DNA of 64,000 nucleotides from Verrucomicrobiota bacterium (GTDB lineage Bacteria; Verrucomicrobiota; Verrucomicrobiia; Opitutales; Opitutaceae). This document shows positions 49,808 through 58,879 of the stretch, one piece after another (the first letter of the stretch is position 1; the number at the start of each line of letters is the position of its first letter). The notes below the pieces were generated by a model. That model worked only from the letters and a program-made list of their open reading frames with translations, did not search any database and was not told the DNA's origin. A program made the translations under genes and the position numbers. The stretch is from contig JACRKC010000083.1 in the NCBI GenBank assembly GCA_016235555.1, positions 186,001-250,000 of the forward strand. The letters are read 5' to 3'.

Positions 49808-50557
49808 ATGAGCTCGCTCCAAGTCATCACCTCCCCCGACCGCCCGACCATGGGCCGCGCCGCGGCCGCGCACGCCTGCGGCCTCCTGGAGAAAATTCTC
49901 GCCGCGCAGCCGCGCGCCCGCGTGATCTTCGCCTGCGCTCCGTCGCAGGACGAGTTCCTCGCAAACTTCGTCCCCCTCTCGCGCCAGAAGATCGATTGGT
50001 CGCGCGTCACGGTCTTCCACATGGACGAATACGTCGGCCTCGCCGCCACGCATCCCGCGAGTTTCCGCAACTATCTCCGCGCGCATCTGCTCCAGCACAT
50101 CACGCCGGGCGAGTTCAACCCGATCGGCGGCGACGCCCCCGACGCCGCGGCCGAGTGCCGCCGCTACGCCGCGCTGCTCGACGCCGCCCCCATCGACCTC
50201 ATCTGCCTCGGCATCGGTGAAAACGGCCACATCGCCTTCAACGACCCCCCCGTCGCCAACTTCGACGACCCCGTTTCCGCCAAGATCGTCGAGCTCGACC
50301 TCACCTGCCGCCAGCAGCAGGTGAACGACGGCTGTTACCCGAATCTCGACGCCGTCCCCCGGCACGCGATCTCGCTCACGATCCCGGTCTTCCGCCGCGC
50401 GAAAAACCTGAGCGTTGTCGTCCCCGGTCCGCGCAAAGCCGCCGCCGTGCGCGCCACGCTGCGCGATCCACGCTCGACCGCGTGCCCCGCCACGATCCTG
50501 CGCGAACACCCGAGCGCCACGCTGTTCCTCGACCAAGCGTCCGCCGCGCAACTGTAG
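49808..50557 (+). CDS. nagB: Glucosamine-6-phosphate deaminase-like protein
   Basis: 249 residues from ATG 49808 (an ATG at 49784 is possible). NagB motifs: VTVFHMDEYVGL with the catalytic Asp, LICLGIGENGHIAFNDPP, and the C-terminal VPGPRKAAAV. Converts GlcN-6-P to fructose-6-P and ammonia; together with NagA it feeds amino sugars into glycolysis. Confidence 0.9.
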   Translation: MSSLQVITSPDRPTMGRAAAAHACGLLEKILAAQPRARVIFACAPSQDEFLANFVPLSRQKIDWSRVTVFHMDEYVGLAATHPASFRNYLRAHLLQHITPGEFNPIGGDAPDAAAECRRYAALLDAAPIDLICLGIGENGHIAFNDPPVANFDDPVSAKIVELDLTCRQQQVNDGCYPNLDAVPRHAISLTIPVFRRAKNLSVVVPGPRKAAAVRATLRDPRSTACPATILREHPSATLFLDQASAAQL

Positions 50558-50629
50558 GGCGGGGTCGCCGAACCCCGCCCCTTCGCGGTTTGATCTCCGG
50601 GGCGGGTCAAAGACCCGCCCTACTTTTTT
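50554..50629. terminator. Bidirectional hairpin terminator between convergent genes
   Basis: GTAGGGCGGG (50554-50563) pairs with CCCGCCCTAC (50613-50622), with inner hairpins of GGGGCGG type, then six T on the plus strand. It serves nagB and the convergent membrane-TPR gene. Confidence 0.65.
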
Positions 50630-52569
50630 CCCCGCGCCCGCTCCAACTGCGCCCGCGCCGGCGCCAGCTTCGGATCCAGCGCCAGCGCCCGCTCATACTC
50701 CGCCGCGGCCTCCGCCATCCGGCCACCGAGGAAAAACACATTCCCGAGCCCGAAATGCGCCGTCGCGCTCGCCGGCTGCGCCCGCACCACCGCCTCGAAT
50801 TCGGCCCGCGCCTCATCCAGCCGCCCGAGTTCCATCAGCACATTCGCCAGGTTCTCCCGCGCTTCGCTCATCGCCGGCGCCTGTCTGACCGCGGCTGCGA
50901 ATTCCGCCGCCGCCGCCGCCTTCTGGCCAAGCTGCACGAGCGCGTTGCCGAGATTGTAGTGTGCCCGCGCGTAATCCGCCTGCACCCGCAACGCCGCCCG
51001 AAACGCCTCGGCCGCCTCCGCGTGCCGCCCGAGTTCACCCAGCGCATTGCCGAGATTGTAGTGCGCCACCGCATAATCCGGTTTCAGCCGGATCGCCGCC
51101 CGGTATTCCGCGACGGCCTCGGCGGGCGCGCCGGACTCCGCCAGCACTTTTCCCAGATTGTAGCGCGCAAACGCATTGCCCGGCCGCTTCGCCGCCGTGT
51201 CGCGATACAGCGCGAGCACCGAGCGATAGTCCTCGTTGCGCCGCACCGTCGCCCATCCGAGCCCCACCGCGATCGCCGCGAACAAAACCAAACTCCGCGG
51301 CCACCCGCCCGCATTTCTCTTTCCATCGATCAGCCAGAAAAGCCCCAGCACCACCGGCACGACCACCGCCGCGAGCGACAGATACATCCGGTGCTCCGCG
51401 ATCGTCTGCCGGTTGCCCGGGATGAGACTCGTCGGCGCGAGCATCGCAAAAAACCACACGCCCAGGAAGCCCCACGCCGCCCCGCCCCGGGCGCCGCCGA
51501 CGGGCCGCCGCACCACCGCGACGATCGTGCCCACCACCAACGCCACCACGAGCAGCCCCTGCGGCGCCACGTCGAACCACGACGCTTTCCACTCCACCCC
51601 GTAATCGAAAATCAGCGGACTCGGCCACACCGCCAGCCGCAGGTAGTGCACGATCGCCTCGACCTGCGTGAGCGCGTAATCGCTCCACGCCACGTTTGAG
51701 CCGAAGCCCACCGTTCCGCCGCGATTCCCCGTCGTCACCACCAATCCCGCGATCACGAGCCACGACGCAAACAGCCCGAGATACACCCCCCGCCGCGCCC
51801 GCCACGCCGCCCGAAAACTCCCCGCCACAAACGTCCGATCCCACAGCAGCGCCAGCACCGGCGCCGCCGCCGTCACCTCTTTCGTCCCCGCCCCGAGCCC
51901 CGCCGCCACCCCCGCCACCCCAAACCACCCCACGCTCCGCCAGCCGGACCGATTGTCATCCATTAGATGACAATCCTTTTCTGTCATCCCAGAGGTAAAA
52001 TCGGGCCGTTTGTCATCTAATGGATGACAATCGATTCCGCGCGCGAAGCAGTAGAGCGTGAGTAAGAAAAACAGCCCCATCTGCGATTCCGCGCGTTGCA
52101 CGAGGTAGGTGACCGACTCCGTTTGCAGTGGATGCACGACCCAGAGCAACGCGACCGCAAACGCCACCGCCGTCGCGCTCCCGGCGATCGCTTCGTTTCC
52201 GCACCTCATCACCGTGCGGCGCACCAAGCCCAACAGCGCCAGCCCCGCCCCAAGGTGGATCGCGAGATTCATCGCGTGGTAGCCCGCGACGGCCTGGCCC
52301 GTGAGGGCATGGCTGAGCGCGAACGAGAAATTCAAGAGCGGCCGGCCTTCAACCGTGAGCCCGCCACCACGCGGTGGGACCAACGCCGTCCCCAGCAATT
52401 GGATCGTCGGGTTGAAGGCGATCGAGAGCTGGTCATCGAAGACGAACGGCCCGCCGAAGCTGTTGTGATAGGCCGCCAGCCCCGCGAGCACGATGAGCGC
52501 CGCCGCGAGGATGACCGCGCGGCGCGGGAAGGACGTCGTGGCGGGGGACGACACGGCGGCGAATCTCAC
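50620..52569 (-). CDS. Multi-pass membrane protein with C-terminal TPR repeats
   Basis: 649 residues. About ten membrane helices in residues 15-430 (for example VILAAALIVLAGLAAY; LFASWLVIAGLVVTTG) with the FGGPFVFDDQ..I..NP loop of the O-mannosyl/GT-C type DUF1736/TMTC proteins; residues 445-640 hold five to six TPR units (NAFARYNLGKVLAESGAPAEA and its repeats). Possibly a glycosyltransferase or envelope scaffold. A palindromic repeat has entered the frame at residues 180-208. Confidence 0.8.
   Translation of the reverse strand: MRFAAVSSPATTSFPRRAVILAAALIVLAGLAAYHNSFGGPFVFDDQLSIAFNPTIQLLGTALVPPRGGGLTVEGRPLLNFSFALSHALTGQAVAGYHAMNLAIHLGAGLALLGLVRRTVMRCGNEAIAGSATAVAFAVALLWVVHPLQTESVTYLVQRAESQMGLFFLLTLYCFARGIDCHPLDDKRPDFTSGMTEKDCHLMDDNRSGWRSVGWFGVAGVAAGLGAGTKEVTAAAPVLALLWDRTFVAGSFRAAWRARRGVYLGLFASWLVIAGLVVTTGNRGGTVGFGSNVAWSDYALTQVEAIVHYLRLAVWPSPLIFDYGVEWKASWFDVAPQGLLVVALVVGTIVAVVRRPVGGARGGAAWGFLGVWFFAMLAPTSLIPGNRQTIAEHRMYLSLAAVVVPVVLGLFWLIDGKRNAGGWPRSLVLFAAIAVGLGWATVRRNEDYRSVLALYRDTAAKRPGNAFARYNLGKVLAESGAPAEAVAEYRAAIRLKPDYAVAHYNLGNALGELGRHAEAAEAFRAALRVQADYARAHYNLGNALVQLGQKAAAAAEFAAAVRQAPAMSEARENLANVLMELGRLDEARAEFEAVVRAQPASATAHFGLGNVFFLGGRMAEAAAEYERALALDPKLAPARAQLERARGKK
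51951..52032. repeat. Palindromic repeat inserted in frame in the TPR gene
   Basis: GATTGTCATC/GATGACAATC (51951-51975) is a hairpin and TTTGTCATC..GATGACAA at 52010-52031 a second copy. It encodes the HPLDD..CHLMDDNR stretch, unlike the rest of the protein, in a loop between helices. Confidence 0.6.
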
Positions 52570-52774
52570 GCCTCGCCCGCACCCGCGCGATCCTGAAGTT
52601 CTCGCCGACCAGCCGAAGAGTGCAGCTCAGCTTCTGGCGGGAAATCCCTAGGTGGGCCGGCCACTCCGTGGGCGGCATCGGGCGCATTGGGACCGCGGCG
52701 CGCTGGCCGTGCGCGGAGCGCTCGGCCCACCTCTGCGGTCACGTTGCAAGAAACTGAGGTGCGCGCTGGCCGCG

Positions 52775-53578
52775 CTACTTCGCCGCCGCCGGCAGCGGCC
52801 GCACGCTCACTTCCTTGAACCACACGATGTCGCCCGGATCGTGGTTTTGCAGCCCGAGGTAGCCCCGCACGGGGCGCGCCGGTTCGCGCTTCGGCTCGGT
52901 CCAGGTCTTCCGCGGCGGCACCGCGGGACCACGCGGATCGAAGTCCGTGGCCTTCTCGCCGTCGAGTTCGACGGTGATGCGTTCGCCCGCCAGCGTGATG
53001 ATCATCGTGCGCCACGCGCCGGTCCGGCCCGGTTTCGCGGTCGAGGCGGCCAGCGAGTAAATCGCGCCGGTGCGGTGCCAGGCATCACCCGTGTCCATGA
53101 TCTGCACCTCGTAGCCGTGGTGCACGGCGAACCACGCGCCCTCTTCGCGTTCGGCGGATACCTTCATCGCCTCCATCGACGGTTTCGAAATTTTTCCGGC
53201 CGCATTGCGGTCGAACGCCGCGCCGGGGCGGCCGGCTTGATCGAAAACTCCGTCGGTGAGCCGCACGTAGACACCGGCGTTCGACTTCGCCTCCTGCGTC
53301 TTGAACACGACGCGGATCTGGCAATCCCCCAACCGCTCCCGCCGGTAAACCAGCAGTCCCAGCCCCCGCGGATCGGGCTTCGTGCGCAGCGCCCCGTCCT
53401 CGATCACGAAACCGCCCCAACCGATCTGGACCCAATTGGCGTCGATCGTTTCGCCGGCGCCCAGCGGGAGCGCACGCCACGCGGCCGCCTCCGCTCCCGC
53501 GCCGCGCAGCGCCGTCCCCTGACCGATCCCGAGGACGGCAAGCGCAGTGAACAGAGCGCGGCACGAGCGCAGACGCAT
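52775..53578 (-). CDS. DUF1080 / 3-keto-disaccharide hydrolase-type protein
   Basis: 267 residues from ATG 53578 with a signal peptide (ALFTALAVLGIGQGTALRG). LamG/concanavalin-like fold motifs of the family: WVQIGWGGFVIEDGALRT, LVYRRERLGDCQIRVVFKTQ, EVQIMDTG, YLGLQNHDPGDIVWFKEV. The family includes secreted glucoside 3-keto hydrolases; the substrate here is unknown. Abundant in Verrucomicrobia and Planctomycetes. Confidence 0.85.
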   Translation of the reverse strand: MRLRSCRALFTALAVLGIGQGTALRGAGAEAAAWRALPLGAGETIDANWVQIGWGGFVIEDGALRTKPDPRGLGLLVYRRERLGDCQIRVVFKTQEAKSNAGVYVRLTDGVFDQAGRPGAAFDRNAAGKISKPSMEAMKVSAEREEGAWFAVHHGYEVQIMDTGDAWHRTGAIYSLAASTAKPGRTGAWRTMIITLAGERITVELDGEKATDFDPRGPAVPPRKTWTEPKREPARPVRGYLGLQNHDPGDIVWFKEVSVRPLPAAAK

Positions 53579-53595
53579 GCGGGCAGCACTCGCGA

Positions 53596-53728
53596 CTAGT
53601 GCAGCGACACCGAGATTTCGTGGGGTGTAGCCACGAGCGTGAACGAGTGGTTTCCGGGCGAGCCACTCGCTCACGCTCGCAGCTACCCGGCGTTGCGCTG
53701 TCACGTTTCTTCCGGGGCGCTGCACTAG
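53596..53728. repeat. Inverted-repeat element between DUF1080 and TonB genes
   Basis: CTAGTGCAGCG (53596-53606) is exactly inverted as CGCTGCACTAG (53718-53728). The inner part is a CGAGCG-type hairpin (53627-53687). The right end overlaps the last codons of the TonB receptor. Looks like a small non-autonomous mobile element. Confidence 0.6.
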
Positions 53729-56670
53729 AACCGGAACTTCACGCCGCCGGTGTAGACCGCGCCGGTGTAACTGTAGTCCTCGGGCCGGCTCTTCGTGGTC
53801 GCATACCACGAGTTGACTTCGTTGGTCAGGTTGCGGCCCTCGACGTAAATCGTGAACCGCCGGTTGAGGCGGTAACCGAGCGACGCGTCCCAGCGCGTGG
53901 CGCGATCATTGACGGAAAACGATGTGAGGCCGCCCGAGGTGCGCACGAATTCGTCGATGAAGTTCACCGCCACGCGCGCGGTGAGCCCGAATTTTTCCCA
54001 CCAGAGCTGCGCGTTGTAGACCTTCTTCGGCTGCTCCGGGAGGAAGTCCACGTTGAACGGCCGGTAGGTCGCCGTGGAGCCGGGCACGAGTTCCTCGAGC
54101 ACCGAGGAGCCGTGGAGGAACGTGGCGTTGACGTTCACGCCGAAGCCGTCGAGCGGCTTCGGCAGGAAGGTGAGCGCCTGCTGCCACGAGAGTTCGAGGC
54201 CGGTCGCCTTGCCGGAGGAGCCGTTGCGCTCCTGGAAATAGATCGTCGTCGGCTGCGCCGGGTTTTTCCACTGGCTGCGGAAGATGACGTCGGTGAGTTC
54301 CTTCCGGAACACCGCGGCGGAGAGCACGCCGCTCTGCGGGAGATAATATTCGAGCGAGAGGTCGAAGTTTTCCGACTGCTGCGCCTTGAGCTTGGCGTTG
54401 CCGAGGAAGACCTTGTTGGTCTCGGGGTAGTCGCCGGGCTCGAGGCTGCCGGTGCCGGTCTCGGCCTGGGTGTCGGCCACGGCGCGGTAGGGGATGAGGT
54501 CGCCATAGCTGGGCCGCGACAGCGTGCGGGTGTAGGCGGCGCGCGCGACGACGTTGCGGTTGAAGCGGTAATTCAGAATCACGCTCGGATAGAGGTTGTC
54601 GTAGCGCTGCGAACCGCGCGAGGCGCCGAGCGGATCGGCGATCCAGTTGTAGCCGGTCTTGGTCTGCTCCCAGCGCAGGCCGGCGATGACTTCGAGCCGG
54701 TCGAACTTCGTCGTCGCCATGCCGTAGGCGGCGAACACGTCCTCGTTCACGTCGTATTTGCGGGCTTCGAGGGCGTTGGTCTCGTCGCCCGTGGTGCCGG
54801 CGAACGCGGCGCGGTTGGCATTGAAGTAGTTGATCACGTCGCGCAGGCCGACGTAGGGCCCCATCGAGGCTTGCGTGCCCCGCAGCAGGTCGCGCGGCTC
54901 GGTGAAGACCGGGAACTGCGCAAAGGTCGGCACGGCCGCGGTCGGCGGCGTGAAGTCCTGGATCTGCGGGCGCGAACGGCGGTCCTTGCCGCGCGCCTTC
55001 ACGCCCGCCTTCCACTCGACGTCGCGCCCGGCGACCGGCTGGTGGAACGCGTAGTCGAGATTCGCGGTGAGATCGCGCTCGTCATCCGTGCCGCGCACGA
55101 AGCGGACGGAGGCGAGCTTGCGGTCGGTGAGGAGGCCGGTGAGGCCGTTCTGGCCGGTGGCGATGTGCGTGAACGAAACGGTGGGCAGCAGCGCGTTGCG
55201 CCGGTCGATGGCCCAGGAGTAGGCGCGGCGCTCGGTGTTGCTCGGGAAGTCGAAGATGTAGCGGTCGATTTTCGCGGAGGAGTCGGAGTCGCCGTAGCGC
55301 ACGCCGTATTTGAGCGTGCCGCCCGCCGCGAGCCGCGTCTTGCCCTCGAAGCCGAGGCGCAGCGACTGCTGCTCGCGGTCGCCGTTTTCGTGGTAGTTTT
55401 GGAACCGCACCTGCGCACCGCTCTGCTGCGTGGCCGTGGAGGCGGCGCTCCAGCGCGAGAGCGCGCGCACGCGATTGCGGAACCGCCCGCCGTCGTTTTC
55501 GGAGTCCTCGTAGAACGTGCGGAAGTGCAGTTCGGTCGCGTCCGAGGCTTTCCAATCGAAGTTCAGCGTGGCGCCGAGCTTCGTGACGGTGCGGAAATTC
55601 AGGCGTGTGTCGTAGGCCTCCATGCCCTGGTCGCCGACCGCGGCGATCCGGCCGGCCGTGCCGCTCCCCGAGGTGCCGACGGGGATCGCGCCGGCATCGT
55701 AGTAGGAGAACTCGTAGGAGTTCGTCATCCGGTCCTCACGGCGGTAGGTGAGCGTGGCGCTCACCCCGAGCGTGCGCGCCTTGTCGAGGATGTCCATGTA
55801 GGTGAGCGTCGCCGTGCGGCCCGGCTGTTTGCGGAAGGTGTTGTGGAGATACTCCACCTTGCCGTTGAGGCTGCGCTCCTTGAGGTCGAAGGCGCTGCGC
55901 GAAACGAGGTTGATCGTCGCACCGAAGGCATCGGCGTCCATGTCGGGCGTGAGCGTCTTGATGACTTCGATGCCGCCGACCATCTCGGCGGGGATCAGCG
56001 AGAGATCCACGGAGCGGTTGTCGGTCTGCACCTGGGTGGACTCGACGCTGCTGCCCGAGGTCGTGAACCGGTCGCCATCGAGCGTGACCGCGTTGTGCTC
56101 GGCGGAGGTGCCGCGGATGTTGGCGAAGCGATCGTCGACGACGTTGACGCCGGGGAGGCGGGCCAGTGCCTCGCCCACGGTGCGGTCGGGGAGGTTGCCG
56201 ATGGCATCGGACGAGATGATGTTCGAGATCGTGCTGGCGGTCCGCTGCTGGTTGATCGCCCGCGACTGGCCCTCGCGAAACGACTCCACCGTAAACGCGC
56301 CCATCGTGATCGTCTCGCCCTTCAGACCAACGTCGCGCGCGGCGCGCTGGCCCGCCGCGACACTGACCGGGGCCGTGCCGGGATCGAGTCCGAGATAGCT
56401 GACGGACAGCGTGTAGTTGCCCGCGGGCAGCGCCGGAAAAAGGTAGGCGCCCGTGCGATCGGTGGTGGTCTCGAAGGCCGTGCCGTCGAGCCGCACCGCG
56501 GCCCCGGCGAGGAGCGAGTTCGTGCGCGAGTCCGTCACGACGCCGCCAAGACTGCCCGGGCTCTGGGCCAGGGCCGGCGGCAGCAAACAGGCGCACAAGA
56601 GGGAAAACGAAAACGCGGCGAACCGCGGCCAGGAGCGAAGCAGAGAAAACGGAGCCGGAGTGAGGTTCAT
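53725..56670 (-). CDS. TonB-dependent outer-membrane receptor
   Basis: 981 residues: signal peptide (FSFSLLCACLLPPALAQ), a carboxypeptidase-regulatory-like domain (GSLGGVVTDSRTNSLLAGA, about 38-115), plug domain (LPDRTVGEALARLPGVNV; GTSAEHNAVTLDG) and a long barrel ending GVKFRF with the terminal Phe of outer-membrane proteins. It resembles the sugar- or siderophore-type receptors of Bacteroidetes/Verrucomicrobia. Substrate unknown; no SusD-like neighbour is present. Confidence 0.92.
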   Translation of the reverse strand: MNLTPAPFSLLRSWPRFAAFSFSLLCACLLPPALAQSPGSLGGVVTDSRTNSLLAGAAVRLDGTAFETTTDRTGAYLFPALPAGNYTLSVSYLGLDPGTAPVSVAAGQRAARDVGLKGETITMGAFTVESFREGQSRAINQQRTASTISNIISSDAIGNLPDRTVGEALARLPGVNVVDDRFANIRGTSAEHNAVTLDGDRFTTSGSSVESTQVQTDNRSVDLSLIPAEMVGGIEVIKTLTPDMDADAFGATINLVSRSAFDLKERSLNGKVEYLHNTFRKQPGRTATLTYMDILDKARTLGVSATLTYRREDRMTNSYEFSYYDAGAIPVGTSGSGTAGRIAAVGDQGMEAYDTRLNFRTVTKLGATLNFDWKASDATELHFRTFYEDSENDGGRFRNRVRALSRWSAASTATQQSGAQVRFQNYHENGDREQQSLRLGFEGKTRLAAGGTLKYGVRYGDSDSSAKIDRYIFDFPSNTERRAYSWAIDRRNALLPTVSFTHIATGQNGLTGLLTDRKLASVRFVRGTDDERDLTANLDYAFHQPVAGRDVEWKAGVKARGKDRRSRPQIQDFTPPTAAVPTFAQFPVFTEPRDLLRGTQASMGPYVGLRDVINYFNANRAAFAGTTGDETNALEARKYDVNEDVFAAYGMATTKFDRLEVIAGLRWEQTKTGYNWIADPLGASRGSQRYDNLYPSVILNYRFNRNVVARAAYTRTLSRPSYGDLIPYRAVADTQAETGTGSLEPGDYPETNKVFLGNAKLKAQQSENFDLSLEYYLPQSGVLSAAVFRKELTDVIFRSQWKNPAQPTTIYFQERNGSSGKATGLELSWQQALTFLPKPLDGFGVNVNATFLHGSSVLEELVPGSTATYRPFNVDFLPEQPKKVYNAQLWWEKFGLTARVAVNFIDEFVRTSGGLTSFSVNDRATRWDASLGYRLNRRFTIYVEGRNLTNEVNSWYATTKSRPEDYSYTGAVYTGGVKFRF

Positions 56671-56785
56671 GGTCGATCGGGGTTAAGCGACCGTTGTTGA
56701 AACGAGATCGGTCGCCGAGGTCGGCGCCATTTTCGACCAACGCGGGGACAAGTCAACCTGCGGCAACCGCCCGGGGCGGGTGCGG

Positions 56786-56922
56786 GTGTGACTCAAACTG
56801 ATGTCCGTGATTTGGAGCGGCGGTCCATGACCGCCGTCGTTGCGCCAAGGGTATTCGTTCGGCGGTCATAGACCGCCGCTACAACCGAGGCATTCAAGAA
56901 CTGACCTCAGATTGAGTTACAC
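56786..56922. repeat. Palindromic MITE-like element, copy 2 (inverted)
   Basis: Inverted copy of 47486-47622: the same ends (GTGTGACTCAAACTGATG.. and ..GATTGAGTTACAC) and the same core in reverse orientation, with few differences. Confidence 0.75.
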
Positions 56923-56965
56923 CCGCCGAGGGTCCATCTCCGACAAAAAGGTTGACGGCCGTCTT

Positions 56966-56988
56966 GATAGTGTATTTTTAACACTATC
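56966..56988. promoter_or_regulatory. Perfect palindromic operator touching the pncB start
   Basis: GATAGTGT (56966-56973), 7-base spacer, ACACTATC (56981-56988), immediately followed by the ATG. A repressor bound here would cover the ribosome site. NAD-pathway regulators such as NrtR use palindromes of similar size; which protein binds is not known. Confidence 0.6.
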
Positions 56989-58464
56989 ATGCAAACTCCC
57001 CCGCCTCCCACCCGCTACCGCGGCTCGGCCCTGCTCACCGATCTCTACCAGCTCACGATGGCTTACGGTTATTGGAAGACCGGCACGCACGAGAAGGAGG
57101 CGGTGTTTCACCTCTTCTTCCGGAAAGCCCCCTTCCACAGCGGCTACACCATCGCCGCCGGGCTGAGCGACGCGATCGCCTGGCTGCGCGAACTGCGTTT
57201 CACCGCGGCGGACCTCACCTACCTCGCGTCGCTCACCGGCAACGACGACGCGCCGCTCTTCGACGCCGGCTTCCTCGCCTATCTGCGCGACTTCGCGTTC
57301 GCCTGCGAGGTCGACGCCGTGCCCGAGGGCACGGTCGTGTTTCCCCACGAGCCGCTGCTCCGCATCCGCGGGCCGATCCTCCAGGGGCAGATCGTCGAGA
57401 CCGCGCTCCTCAACTTCATCAATTTCCAGACGCTCATCGCCACGAAGGCCGCGCGCATCTGCCTCGCGGCGCAGGGCGAGCCGGTGCTCGAGTTCGGCCT
57501 GCGGCGCGCACAGGGCGTCGATGGCGCGCTGGCCGCGAGCCGTGCGGCGTTCATCGGCGGTTGCGCCGCCACCTCGAATGTCCTCGCCGGGCAGATCTTC
57601 GGCATCCCGGTGAAGGGCACGCACGCGCACAGTTGGGTGATGTCGTTCGACGACGAGCCCGAGGCGTTCCGCGCCTACGCCGAGGCGATGCCCAACAACT
57701 GCGTGTTTCTCGTCGACACCTACGACACCCTCGAGGGCGTCGCGCGCGCGATCGAAGCCGGGCGTTGGCTGCGCACGCGTGGACACGAGATGGTCGGCAT
57801 CCGCCTCGACTCGGGCGACCTCGCCTACCTGAGCGTCGAAGCGCGGCGCATGCTCGACGCCGCGGGATTCCCGCGCGCCGTGATCGTCGCCAGCAACGAC
57901 CTCGACGAGCACATCATCGCCAGCCTGAAACAGCAGGGCGCGCGCATCGGGCTCTGGGGCGTGGGCACCAAGCTCGTCACCGCCTACGATCAGCCCGCAC
58001 TGGGGGGCGTCTACAAACTCGCCGCGGTGCGCGACGCCCACGGCGCGTGGGACTACAAGGTCAAGGTCTCGGAGCAGGCCCTCAAGACCTCGAACCCCGG
58101 CATCCAGCAGGTCGCCCGTTTCACGCGCCACGGCGAATTCGTCGGCGACATGATCTACAACGAAGCCGCCCCGCCCGCCGGCGCGCGCGTGATCGTCGAC
58201 CCGACCAACACCACGCGCCGCAAGGCGATCCCGGCCGACGCGGCGCGCGAAGAGCTGCTCGTGCCGGTCTTCCGCGGCGGGCAGTGCGTCTACCAGGAGC
58301 CCACGCTCGCGGCCATCCGCGACCGCGCGCGCGATCAGCTCGGCCACCTCTACGCCGGCACGAAACGCCTGCTCAACCCGCACGAATATCCCGTCGGCCT
58401 CGAGCCCGGCCTCTTCGAGTTGAAAATGGCTCTCGTGTTCAAGAACCGCCCCGTGGCCGCGTAG
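56989..58464 (+). CDS. pncB: Nicotinate phosphoribosyltransferase
   Basis: 491 residues, normal for the PncB family. Motifs: [40 protein letters not shown] with the His that is phosphorylated, [11 protein letters not shown], and [21 protein letters not shown]. Converts nicotinate and PRPP to NaMN with ATP, in NAD salvage. A single gene with a palindrome at its start. Confidence 0.93.
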   Translation: MQTPPPPTRYRGSALLTDLYQLTMAYGYWKTGTHEKEAVFHLFFRKAPFHSGYTIAAGLSDAIAWLRELRFTAADLTYLASLTGNDDAPLFDAGFLAYLRDFAFACEVDAVPEGTVVFPHEPLLRIRGPILQGQIVETALLNFINFQTLIATKAARICLAAQGEPVLEFGLRRAQGVDGALAASRAAFIGGCAATSNVLAGQIFGIPVKGTHAHSWVMSFDDEPEAFRAYAEAMPNNCVFLVDTYDTLEGVARAIEAGRWLRTRGHEMVGIRLDSGDLAYLSVEARRMLDAAGFPRAVIVASNDLDEHIIASLKQQGARIGLWGVGTKLVTAYDQPALGGVYKLAAVRDAHGAWDYKVKVSEQALKTSNPGIQQVARFTRHGEFVGDMIYNEAAPPAGARVIVDPTNTTRRKAIPADAAREELLVPVFRGGQCVYQEPTLAAIRDRARDQLGHLYAGTKRLLNPHEYPVGLEPGLFELKMALVFKNRPVAA

Positions 58465-58879
58465 CACGCCGCCATGCACCTGCCCAAAAGTCCCCCGCCA
58501 GCCAGGCCGCCCGCGGCCTGCGCTCCTGCGCCAGCGCGTCGAACTGGTTCCGGCCCACCTCGTGCCCAAGGGCGCATCCCACTTTGATGCCGCGGAGGGG
58601 CGCTTTTCCAGGCGCCCAGCCCGGCGGTTGAAAACCGCCGCTCCGTCTCGCTCACCGGACGGCAAGAAACTGAGCCGCGCCCCTTTTCGCCACGGCTTTC
58701 CGGTCTGGTTTCGCAGCCGTCCCGCAGCCGAAAGGCAAAAGCGACCCGGCTGTGGGATAAACCCCGACCGACCCTCGCAACCGTAAAATCCAAAAACTCC
58801 CGTGACGTTGGTATCATACCCTCAGCGCGCTCTCTTGTTCAGGCAGCCGCGAGCGGCGGGGTATCGGACCCATCGCGAA
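58465..58879. other. 415-base intergenic region, structured, no gene
   Basis: No convincing frame. The plus strand has the interrupted stem blocks CGCAGCCGTCCCGCAGCCG, GGCAAAAGCGACCCGGCTGTG and GGATAAACCCC around 58700-58760, loosely like part of a cobalamin riboswitch, but no gene follows on that strand. Purely repeat-like sequence is also possible. Confidence 0.3.

Noticed and set aside
45668-53687. CGAGCG-type palindromes as CRISPR-like repeats
   Set aside because: They are single intergenic hairpins at scattered positions without spacers.
53599-56700. A plus-strand open frame of over 1000 codons opposite the TonB receptor gene
   Set aside because: It is antisense to a clear receptor gene with signal peptide, plug and barrel; the frame has no domain and is rich in Arg/Ala/Gly as expected for a GC-rich shadow.
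58660-58760. Cobalamin riboswitch
   Set aside because: Only a loose likeness to parts of the core, and no downstream gene in the needed orientation.
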